A DNA stretch of 64,000 bases, taken from assembly GCA_964621185.1 (NCBI GenBank), contig CAZULM010000030.1, positions 5,266 to 69,265 of the forward strand, in the 5' to 3' direction. Of the stretch, positions 57,901-64,000 are shown piece by piece. This DNA comes from M3007 sp964621185 (GTDB taxonomy: Bacteria; Bacteroidota; Bacteroidia; Chitinophagales; Saprospiraceae). Position 1 is the stretch's first letter. Every line of letters starts with the position of its first letter. Made by a program: the position numbers and the translations under genes. The notes beneath the pieces are model-generated. The model was not told where the DNA came from. It saw only the letters and a list, made by a program, of their open reading frames with translations, and did no database searches.

Positions 57901-60316
57901 AAATGATGCCGTTGTTGAAACCAATATTTGAAAGGCCATTGTTGAACTGCCCGATTTGAAAATCACCGCCCAGATAGGACACATTTGATATGTCATAGCA
58001 ATCCCCACCGATCAGCACATCCTTGACCAAAGATTCAGGCGAGAACCCGCCTTGCACCTGCAGCTTATTTCCATTGATCACAACCGTATAATCTTCTGCT
58101 TCTCCAAATTGATCAGGCCCAACAAATAGGCCTGGAATGGGTTCGCATGGATCCAGGCTGGCAAAAGCGGCATCCGTAGGTATCATCTTCACCCGCATCT
58201 TGGTGCTGGTGGAAACCGCTGATGCAGGGATATTGATCATCCCAGTTACAGGCATGGTGAAGCCGTTCACCCCGCTGTCAAAAACAAGTTCGCCGGCGTC
58301 ATTGAAATCGTAATCGTGGTTGTAGTCGATCCAGGCTAACCAGCGCTCTGGGTGTTGCGCTGGGCCGATGTAACCTGGCGTGAGTTTCAACAGGTACGAA
58401 GCACCTGCATCCAAGTCTGTGGAAAGGCTGGTGAAGTCCTGATAACCAGAAACGCCACAATTGGAAACATTGCTGATGGTATTCAACTCCACCATTTGTA
58501 TGTACTCCCGAGCGCAGGCATCAAAAAAGGATATATTACATTCATCTATGTAAATCGAATTGTAGGTAATAACCTGCCCGTACAAAAAATTGTCGCAATC
58601 GGGAGGTGGGCTGCCCCTGCGCATGGCCACGCGCATGAGTGCCGGGCCTTCAGGCACCCATAATGGCATAAAAAAGCTGTCCTGAACGGTGCCAAAAGAC
58701 CCAACAGTACTGGCATACACCAATTCCCCTGGACCGTCAAATTTGTCATCGCGGTTAAAATCGATCCAAATTTTCCAAAATTCGGGGTGGGCAGCGCCGG
58801 AAAAACCTGGGGTAAGGGTAAACTTGTGGTACACGCCTTTTTTCAGTACAGCAAAGAAAGCGTCAAACAACCCTTGAATTATACATCCCCCATAATTTCC
58901 ACCAGGAGGCGCCAAAAAGCCTGTATTGCCATTGAGGCTAAAATTACCGATCCATTCCTGGTCGTCCGTGCCACAAAGGTCGCCGCAAGTCGCAATACCT
59001 CCAACCTTTGCCCATTGTGTTCCCCATTTGTTGTTCGATTTGGCGTATTGCTGCAGCGTCCACATTGAATTGTCAACCGGGTCGACGACGGTGGAAGAGT
59101 AATCTCCCCAAGCTTGGGAAAACGTGGACAGCCCGTTTTGCAAGACATGTAGGTCGTTCATGTAACCCGGTGGGTCAGCAGCATAGTGGTAGGTATATGC
59201 TGCTGATGGGTACCCCGTGCTGCTGAATCTATTAAAACCCACTAACACGTTGTTGTTCAAGTCCACTGCAATGCTCGGCAGTCCATACACCTGATTGCTG
59301 GCACCACCGTCGATCCGCCCAAGCTGGGCCAATGTATTGGCGCCAGCCAGCACCTGTCCCCATTGCACGACCGCTCGGTTAGCGCCTGATGAGGGAAGGA
59401 AAATGTTGTGCGCAAACCAAATCGAGCCGTTGCGATAAACGGCACTGTTTATCCTGTGATTTGGCAGTAATATGCCAGGCGCGCCGAATTGAGGGGCATA
59501 TAACGCTGTATTGCTCCAGGCATTGTTTACATTGATGAGCGCGCCGGTCAAATCAAACTGAGGGTCATTGGCCGGGCTCCCGTACACGCGCGACACGCGT
59601 ATTTTCCCTCCGGAAGTCGGGCTGTTCACTGAAACCAAGTACAAGTCTCCAACACCTGCGTCGTAGGTCGATGCCGGACATAAATGGCCCATATTAAAGC
59701 CTTGGCTGGACCAATAAACGCCATTTACACCAGAATAAAAACCCTGGCGCTTCCAGGTATAGACAATAGAGCTGCCGTTGTTGCTTCCGTCCTCATAATA
59801 ACAGCTGATGACTATCCAATTGTCGCTAAAGCCTATTTTTGGCTGCGCCATGGAGCTGAAAATTGAAAGTATTGGCGTAAACGTTTGCCATGCACCGGTA
59901 GGGTCTGATGTTTTGGAGTACATCACACACAAATGCTTGTTACCATTGTATATTGCCGTTGCGGTAACAATCCAACGTTGTTGGATATGGTCGAACGCAA
60001 CACGAGGATCGGAAAAAGCAGATATATTGACAGGGAAATAGGTGTTGAAACTCCGTGTTGCAAGGAGCTGTCCATTTTTTCCGTAAACATAAATACTTGG
60101 GTCATTGATTCCGGCTGAATTCCGGATTGACATAATGTGGTCTATCCCCACCGCACCTGCAATACCTGCCGTGTAAATGGAAGTATTTCCTTGATCAGGC
60201 CCCTCGAACTGAAGGATTGGGACCGGAGAAGCGCCCGATAGCGCTTGCGGTCGTGCAGCAGTTTCTTGTATGCCGCAGAGGTAAATCAAGCTGAGGAAAA
60301 AGAAAAGTTTGCGCAT
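54908..60316 (-). CDS. giant secreted multi-domain protein with GEVED, anchor-L, Calx-beta and SprB-like repeats and T9SS type A domain
   Basis: An 1802-residue exported protein. After the signal peptide (about 1-21) comes a propeller-like domain (about 30-460), then two GEVED domains (about 475-620 and 640-790; FWKIWIDFNRDDKFDGPGELVY and RWLAWIDYNHDYDFNDAGELVF, each with Asp-rich Ca2+-like loops). A choice-of-anchor L domain follows (about 805-1045, with FDYVFASEEYCEYVN), then a Calx-beta-like unit and several SprB/Ig-like repeats (about 1140-1700; GG.PPYTYS.NG, SGG.PPYAF). The T9SS type A domain is at 1725-1802 (IMPNPSTGLYTLAM, DLTGRLLQTL, PQGTYLLRLSDG). It follows the 731-codon gene by 39 bases, so they are probably one operon. 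A Ca2+-stabilised adhesin is the likely role. Confidence 0.87.
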   Translation of the reverse strand: MRKLFFFLSLIYLCGIQETAARPQALSGASPVPILQFEGPDQGNTSIYTAGIAGAVGIDHIMSIRNSAGINDPSIYVYGKNGQLLATRSFNTYFPVNISAFSDPRVAFDHIQQRWIVTATAIYNGNKHLCVMYSKTSDPTGAWQTFTPILSIFSSMAQPKIGFSDNWIVISCYYEDGSNNGSSIVYTWKRQGFYSGVNGVYWSSQGFNMGHLCPASTYDAGVGDLYLVSVNSPTSGGKIRVSRVYGSPANDPQFDLTGALINVNNAWSNTALYAPQFGAPGILLPNHRINSAVYRNGSIWFAHNIFLPSSGANRAVVQWGQVLAGANTLAQLGRIDGGASNQVYGLPSIAVDLNNNVLVGFNRFSSTGYPSAAYTYHYAADPPGYMNDLHVLQNGLSTFSQAWGDYSSTVVDPVDNSMWTLQQYAKSNNKWGTQWAKVGGIATCGDLCGTDDQEWIGNFSLNGNTGFLAPPGGNYGGCIIQGLFDAFFAVLKKGVYHKFTLTPGFSGAAHPEFWKIWIDFNRDDKFDGPGELVYASTVGSFGTVQDSFFMPLWVPEGPALMRVAMRRGSPPPDCDNFLYGQVITYNSIYIDECNISFFDACAREYIQMVELNTISNVSNCGVSGYQDFTSLSTDLDAGASYLLKLTPGYIGPAQHPERWLAWIDYNHDYDFNDAGELVFDSGVNGFTMPVTGMINIPASAVSTSTKMRVKMIPTDAAFASLDPCEPIPGLFVGPDQFGEAEDYTVVINGNKLQVQGGFSPESLVKDVLIGGDCYDISNVSYLGGDFQIGQFNNGLSNIGFNNGIILATGLINLAPGPNDSNGVGSSGVVDSDIDLASIATGQLFDVSAIEFDITPTQPFLSFDYVFASEEYCEYVNTAFSDVFGIFISGPGIVGAKNLAVVPSTNTPVSINSINHVVNSSLYVHNTPLGLDNCETGGVTGSLPPAIPANGPAVHEVQYDGFTTKLTAVTPVIPCATYHVKIAIADVGDGVWDSAVFLKAGSFSGNGNATLNWLVDAQPGLNEATEGCNTVQIQATRLGSNSSLPLPVSFTVSGTASAGSDYSPFASTVVIPAGQNQVLLPVNILNDLIVEAPETIILTLNNACSCLNPNKVLTIKDYQQMVLTPDTVNICGPGSTATIGVGHTGGAAPYSYQWSNGMSSQNITVSVNATTNYTVTVTDGCGKTKTAVARVVIAPVPSAQLLSSQQQICPNGVATIMVSFTGTGPFNLSYSKNGTVQPTVTNIAQNPYPLIINMPGLYQGVSVVDKNGCAGTGSGSVVVTFSTLSVTGTEINPSCPASNNGSINTTVTGGLSPYTYAWQGPTSVGNIADPNGLAPGNYFLTVTDGYGCSVIKNFAIVAPPAIQIAINVSGSTIVVQASGGTGFFQYSIDGINFQAGNQFNNLTCGNYTVTARDMNGCSATKQAMVNVLSGSFQNTNILCFGGSATITLTPSCGVPPYLYAIGNAPFQTGNTFTGMVAGTYSATIKDANGATVAIGPITLNQPSALQVMANVVCNDATLTFSGGTPPYAFTSSPPAGNLMNLPNGSYQITAMDVNGCVAASTFNVNILPLDFSFTTVGVTCFGGNNGSIALSGIGGCPPYTYSINGSPFVPNNVFSDLAFGTYILTIRDSKNIEKFKPVTVSQPALPLMLSATVNGNAIIANASGGIPPYTYSLNGGAQQSNPGFNNLPVGTYTLMTTDAQGCTALKGNLTVTSGIVEPAIAWGMTIMPNPSTGLYTLAMQNPPDVLHAAVFDLTGRLLQTLIFEPVGRHLSATLDLQNLPQGTYLLRLSDGKNWGAVLLSKVD

Positions 60317-60355
60317 GGATGTTGTTGGTTTAGCGTGTTGGCAAAGAGTTATCTT

Positions 60356-62518
60356 TTAAGACTTGACAAACCGCCGAATCGCCTCTACCCCGCCAGCTTG
60401 AAGCTTCAGCACATAAATGCCGGGCGGAAGCGTCCGCACATCAATCTTTTTCAACAGGTTCCCGGCGGGTTGCTGCACGGGTGTTGTTTCCCGAACAAGT
60501 TGACCAGCAAGGTTGAAAACCTGTACCCGCAATTCAGCTTCTAATGGCAAGGAGGTTTCTATGTTGAGCACATCATCCGTAGGGTTTGGATAAACATTCA
60601 GGGCTGCTGCACCGGCCTCAATGCTGGCTGGAACCCCATCTTGGCTATCGGATGCCCGGTCATCCAGCCCATCCTGGTCCCCGCCAATGACGACATCCGC
60701 TTCGCCGTCGTTCAGGTTGGAAAGCGTGACGGCACAAATGCTGAACGTGCCCGTACTCCCGTTGTATCCCCATATCCTGATGTGGGCATAGGTGCCGGGG
60801 GTGCCCATGATGGTTACATCGGGCATGAGGTCGCCATTGGGGTAGTTGTCCCAACAGCCGTAGTTGACAAGGCCGGTGCAGAGGCTTCCGCCGTAAACAG
60901 CCATCAGGGCATTCGTGAGGGTGCCGGGGAAGGTTTGAATCATCATTTTCCCCGAAGCAGGGAACGGGATTTTGAACCACACATCGCGCATGTTGTAGGT
61001 GTTGCATTCGGCAGGGGGGAGAGGGTTCATCGTGGTCGTTGCGCCAACATTGGTGGCGTTTGTGGTGTAGCAGTAAGTGTAAGGCGTCAGGGTAGCGGGA
61101 TAACAGGGTTCGTCGTTGCTGTTGTTGTCGGGCACATTGCAGGTCACCTTGAGGGTGTAATTGCTTGTGGTGTTCTGAAAGCCGTCGATAACGATGTAAT
61201 AAGTGCCGGCCGCCAGGTTGTTGATCAAGATGTTCTCGTTGTTGGAACCGGAATTGAGGCCGGCAGCCACCACCGCGTTGTTGTTGCAAGGCTTGATGAG
61301 AAAGAGGTCGAGGTCGCCTGTGAGCCCTCCCAGGGTAAGGCTGAGCGGCCCGCTGGTGGTAAAGTTGAGGCGGTAAACCATTTCAGGCCCTGTTTCGCTG
61401 TAATAGACGTTGTTGACGTAGTAGCCATTAAAGTTCTTACTTCCAGCGCTGTTGTTGCCCGTATAAGTGTATCCACAGTAGGCAATTATTGGGTTGTTGC
61501 AATTGTTCGGGACACAATTGGGGGTGGTGAACTGGCGGATGGGCGCCCAAGCGCTCCAGGTATTGTTGCTGCATCGCTTGGCGCTGCTGTATTCGTAGGT
61601 GGTGAGGGGGTCTAACCCGCTCAGGTCGGTATAGGGGATGGAGGTCGTCGGCGGGTAATTCCAAGTGGTAGTGTTGAGCTTGCGGTATGCCCAAGCCCAG
61701 GTATAACCACCGGCAGCACAATTGAGCCGAGCCGTTGAGCAAGTAAGGTCGGATGCATAGCTCTCGTCGAAAGTTGGGGCAGGGCAGCCGGTAGTCGGGG
61801 TGCACGACACAGAGAGGCTGTAATTGCTGACAGCGCCGCTCCAGCCGTCCACGATGACGTAATAGGTGCCCGGGTTGAGGTTGAGCGAAATCTGCTCCGG
61901 GGATGCGTTAGGGTTTTGGCTCACAGCCAGCCCGCCTGAATTGCTGCAAGTTGACATCAAGTAGATGTCGAGGTCCTGGCTCAAGCCCGTCATGTTGATG
62001 GTTACCAGTGCCGTGAAAGCGATGCTGAGCCGATGGTAGGCCTCCGGCCCTGTGATATTGGTGGCGCCTTGGAAGGGGTAGCTCGTGTAGTAGTAGTTCC
62101 CGGTATTGTTGGAGCCTGTGAAGTTGCTGCCGCAGGCGAGCTCAACCGGGTTGCTGCACGAGTTGCCGCCCGTATTCGTGGTAAAATACCGGATGGGAGA
62201 GAAGCTCGTCCAACCGTTGGTACAATAAACGCGGCACTGGTAATCGTAGGAGGTGTTGGGCAGCAGCCCGGTGATGTTGCTGTAGTTTAGGCTCGAAGAT
62301 GTGCCGAGGGTCCAGGTATAAGTGCCGGAGCGGCGGTGCTGGAACTGGTAAAGCGATGCGCCGGAGATGGCATTGCAGTTCAGGCGCGCGCTGTTCTGGG
62401 TGATGTTGCTGGCAAAAATCTGGTTTGAGGACGGGGGCTGGCAGGTTTGGGCCTGTGTGTTGAGGACAAGGGTAGTGAGTTGCAGGAAAAAGGCAATGCG
62501 GAGCGAAAGTGCTTTCAT
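60356..62518 (-). CDS. secreted fibronectin III/pre-peptidase-domain protein with T9SS type A domain
   Basis: A protein of about 720 residues. The signal peptide (MKALSLRIAFFLQLTTLVLN, ending TQAQ) is followed by alternating fibronectin III-like units (ASNITQNSARLNCNAISGAS..Y.F; YASDLTCSTARLNCAAGGYTW) and pre-peptidase C-terminal (PPC)-like domains (YHRLSIAFTALVTINMTGLSQDLDIYL; MVYRLNFTTSGPLSLTLGGLTGDLDLFL; DVWFKIPFPASGKMMIQ), each split here by variable loops. The T9SS type A domain (about 645-720) has NVYPNPTDDVLNIETSL, VFNLAGQLVRE and LPPGIYVLKLQAGG. The frame opens 33 bases earlier; I chose the ATG at 62518 by the signal peptide. Probably a carbohydrate- or surface-binding cargo protein without visible enzyme domain. 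Confidence 0.85.
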   Translation of the reverse strand: MKALSLRIAFFLQLTTLVLNTQAQTCQPPSSNQIFASNITQNSARLNCNAISGASLYQFQHRRSGTYTWTLGTSSSLNYSNITGLLPNTSYDYQCRVYCTNGWTSFSPIRYFTTNTGGNSCSNPVELACGSNFTGSNNTGNYYYTSYPFQGATNITGPEAYHRLSIAFTALVTINMTGLSQDLDIYLMSTCSNSGGLAVSQNPNASPEQISLNLNPGTYYVIVDGWSGAVSNYSLSVSCTPTTGCPAPTFDESYASDLTCSTARLNCAAGGYTWAWAYRKLNTTTWNYPPTTSIPYTDLSGLDPLTTYEYSSAKRCSNNTWSAWAPIRQFTTPNCVPNNCNNPIIAYCGYTYTGNNSAGSKNFNGYYVNNVYYSETGPEMVYRLNFTTSGPLSLTLGGLTGDLDLFLIKPCNNNAVVAAGLNSGSNNENILINNLAAGTYYIVIDGFQNTTSNYTLKVTCNVPDNNSNDEPCYPATLTPYTYCYTTNATNVGATTTMNPLPPAECNTYNMRDVWFKIPFPASGKMMIQTFPGTLTNALMAVYGGSLCTGLVNYGCWDNYPNGDLMPDVTIMGTPGTYAHIRIWGYNGSTGTFSICAVTLSNLNDGEADVVIGGDQDGLDDRASDSQDGVPASIEAGAAALNVYPNPTDDVLNIETSLPLEAELRVQVFNLAGQLVRETTPVQQPAGNLLKKIDVRTLPPGIYVLKLQAGGVEAIRRFVKS

Positions 62519-62716
62519 GGTTGTGTTTTTAAATATTAATATGGTTGTCAATTATCAAGGTAAAGAGTTCGATCTGGGAATTAATGTAACCTAGCATGGA
62601 GCTTCAGGCCGTCAATATGAATGTATAGCCAACACAAAGTGGTTGTGAAAATTGAACGTTTGTAATCTATTGGAAATAAACTTTTTACCCGCCTTGGCAA
62701 ATGCTGCGGCGGGTAA

Positions 62717-62756
62717 AGCATCCATCAATCCTTCAAATCCACCCAAATCCTGGTAT
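62717..62756 (+). repeat. 40-bp dispersed repeat, copy 2
   Basis: Inverted relative to 54027..54066. The two copies enclose the block 54067..62716. Confidence 0.7.
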
Positions 62757-63016
62757 AAGTTTCAGGGGGGAGTTGAATGTGAACAAATTATCATTTGTAT
62801 TTTTCCCCGATTTTTTTTCTTACATATTTGATTTGGTGGCCTGAAGCACCTCCTTAATTTCAAAAAAACAGGTGATTTTGTGGATAAATCATTTAATTTG
62901 GTAGCTATATGTATGCTTTTTGTGCGAAACATTTCCAGCCCCTTTCCTTCAGAAAAAAAACTGCCATATCCGAACATCCCATATTCAAGTTTGAAACAAG
63001 TGTCTCTTTTTCTTGC

Positions 63017-63121
63017 TATACATCACGCCGCTTGGTTTTGTGCATGCCGATCTTTGCAATCAATAGAACATCAGTTGAGTCAATCATACTCAATCACAAA
63101 AATCAGGCGAATCATAGTATA
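63017..63121 (+). repeat. 105-bp TA-flanked dispersed repeat, copy C
   Basis: Single copy, 99 of 105 bases identical to copy A at 30074, with the same TATAC and GTATA ends. Confidence 0.8.
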
Positions 63122-63250
63122 ATTTGGCCACCTCCTGTTCCTCCAACAACCTACTGGCTATCCAATGTGGAGCCCTTCGATGAAAAACCTGCAGACGGGC
63201 GCAGCAGTAGGTGCAAGATTGAGACGGTAATAATTTTTTCGGAACGTCGT

Positions 63251-63405
63251 AAAAAAATAAATTGGCGCGTATCAATTTATTGCCTATATTTGTTGGCAAA
63301 ATAAACGCCCCAGATGCAAAGCTTCCGCTTTTTTGAATATTGACGCCGATTGCGCGAGCCTGGCCAAGGGTGGTGAGGGCTCGCGCAATCGGTGTTTTTT
63401 GGGGA
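63251..63405 (+). repeat. two-hairpin dispersed repeat, copy 2
   Basis: Same orientation as 53842..53991, about 9.4 kb apart. It is not directly after a gene, which shows that it is a repeat in its own right, not simply a gene-end terminator. Confidence 0.8.
63346..63400 (+). terminator. perfect 15-bp stem-loop with T-run within repeat copy 2
   Basis: CCGATTGCGCGAGCC (63346..63360) and GGCTCGCGCAATCGG (63378..63392) are perfect complements around 17 bases, followed by TGTTTTTT. It would shield the esterase gene from upstream transcription. Confidence 0.7.
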
Positions 63406-63453
63406 ATTGAGGGTTGGGCGGGAAAGGGAAAGCATGGAGTGGGTATTGGCTGC

Positions 63454-63514
63454 TTACCCGCAACGGACGACTAAGTGAAAAATTGAAAGTTAGTTAGTCG
63501 TTAGTTGCGGGTAA
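63454..63514. repeat. 21-bp inverted repeat upstream of the esterase gene
   Basis: The arms 63454..63474 and 63494..63514 pair at 19 of 21 positions (TTACCCGCAAC...GTTGCGGGTAA), separated by 19 bases. The right arm ends 35 bases before the ATG at 63550, a place that suits an operator or a leader hairpin. Confidence 0.6.
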
Positions 63515-63549
63515 TCCGTAGTTAGCAACAACCATACAATACAAAAAAT

Positions 63550-64000
63550 ATGAATCGATCTGCTTTAACAATGTGTTTTTTCCTGTTTTGGGTTGCGCTA
63601 TATGGTCAAGGTAGTGCAGACTCCATCAGGCGCGTAGAAATTCCAAATAGCGAAGCCTTTACCCTATATTCCTTTGGACTTGAAACTGAATATCATATCA
63701 AAGTCCTGCTACCTGAAAATTATGCCAAATCAGATAAAAAATATCCGGTACTTTACCTGTTAGATGGCGATCATGCTTTCGCAATGGCTACCGATATCGT
63801 GACTTATATGCAGTATGGCAAACATATTCCGGAGATGATCATTGTATCACCATCTTACAATGACAAAAATGGGCCAAGCGATGGAGGCAAAAATCAACGA
63901 AGAAGGGATTTTTCACCCTTTAAATGGGACATGGTTCCTTCTAATCCCAGTGCCGACAAGTATTTTGCTTTTTTGAAAGACACGGTTATTGCACACATAG
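63550..64000 (+). CDS. secreted alpha/beta-hydrolase esterase, cut by the window end
   Basis: The first 150 codons of a gene running off the right edge. A signal peptide (MNRSALTMCFFLFWVALYGQ) is followed by the start of a putative-esterase domain (Fes/IroE/esterase D type): EYHIKVLLPENYAKSDKKYPVLYLLDGDHAF, MQYGKHIPEMIIVSPSYND and RRRDFSPFKWDMVPSNPSADKYFAFLKD in order. The RDFSP segment and the following region match this family; the nucleophile Ser elbow would come shortly after the window end. It would hydrolyse esters, such as siderophore, acetyl-xylan or feruloyl esters, in the periplasm or outside. The DNA is AT-richer than average. An inverted repeat and a terminator-like repeat lie upstream. 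Confidence 0.85.
   Translation, partial: MNRSALTMCFFLFWVALYGQGSADSIRRVEIPNSEAFTLYSFGLETEYHIKVLLPENYAKSDKKYPVLYLLDGDHAFAMATDIVTYMQYGKHIPEMIIVSPSYNDKNGPSDGGKNQRRRDFSPFKWDMVPSNPSADKYFAFLKDTVIAHI

Larger units (their letters stand above)
62519..63549. other. repeat-rich intergenic region, no gene seen
   Basis: About 1.03 kb between two divergent genes. It holds four elements: the 40-bp repeat (62717), the 105-bp repeat (63017), the two-hairpin repeat (63251) and an inverted repeat (63454). Short frames in it lack family features, signal peptides or sensible composition. 62757..63016 and 62560..62716 show nothing I can name. It may be a landing zone for small mobile elements. Confidence 0.6.

Noticed and set aside
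62762..62977. Small minus-strand frame of 71 codons in the repeat-rich gap
   Set aside because: No signal peptide, motif or plausible start region; the gap is mostly repeats and AT-rich spacer.

Overview
The window looks like chromosomal DNA of a Bacteroidota bacterium, most likely of the class Saprospiria (Saprospiraceae-like). The evidence is the abundance of secreted proteins ending in type IX secretion (T9SS) type A or type B C-terminal domains, TonB-dependent receptors with a carboxypeptidase-regulatory-like N-terminal domain, the futalosine-pathway enzyme MqnA, Bacteroidota -7 promoter boxes of the form TAnnTTTG, and many small palindromic repeats between genes. The family assignment is inference. 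I found no rRNA, tRNA, CRISPR array, intact insertion sequence or prophage.

Layout. 0-2 kb: a small exported protein and a YeeE/YedE sulfur-transport pair. 2-8 kb: a secreted PGRP-type amidase, a helical cytoplasmic protein, two T9SS cargo proteins (one a predicted seven-bladed propeller) and an orphan sorting domain that looks like a gene remnant. 8-15 kb: a fatty-acid 2-hydroxylase-like enzyme and a 1981-residue type B adhesin. 15-23 kb: plsC; a probable four-gene operon of an N-acetylglucosamine-kinase-like protein, pfkA and two coiled-coil proteins of unknown function; and a Ca2+ P-type ATPase overlapping a Ca2+/Na+ antiporter gene by 4 bases. 23-30 kb: a glucosaminidase-like protein lacking the usual catalytic Glu, a DUF5522 protein, an NTF2-like protein, then three secreted proteins: a short T9SS type A protein, an S74 self-cleaving fibre-like protein and a type B protein. 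30-37 kb: msrA tightly bracketed by inverted 105-bp repeats, mqnA, an Oar-like TonB receptor, and a four-TM protein with a DprE1-like oxidoreductase. 37-51 kb: a sortilin/BNR-repeat protein with an in-frame minisatellite, a YdjM-like membrane protein, lysC with a GT39-type glycosyltransferase, groES-groEL separated by a long heptamer inverted repeat, a TonB C-terminal-domain protein, an unknown membrane protein, a UDG-superfamily protein and a membrane protein with an M15-like domain. 51-64 kb: a second TonB receptor, then a 9.4-kb block bounded by repeats that holds an AT-rich hypothetical gene and two large T9SS type A proteins, then a repeat-rich non-coding stretch and the start of an esterase cut by the window edge.

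Function as a whole. Most of the coding capacity is cell-surface or secreted: adhesins, propellers, fibre proteins and receptors, as in a surface-attached heterotroph that degrades polymers. Housekeeping functions (glycolysis, aspartate pathway, chaperonin, methionine sulfoxide repair, menaquinone synthesis, Ca2+ export) lie between them.

The most unusual signals are: (a) a 105-bp TA-flanked repeat in three copies, two of which enclose msrA as inverted ends; (b) a two-hairpin element of about 150 bp in two copies bounding the 9.4-kb cargo block; (c) facing heptamer arrays between groES and groEL; (d) the coiled-coil membrane pair in the pfkA operon; and (e) key-residue substitutions in PfkA and in the glucosaminidase-like protein.
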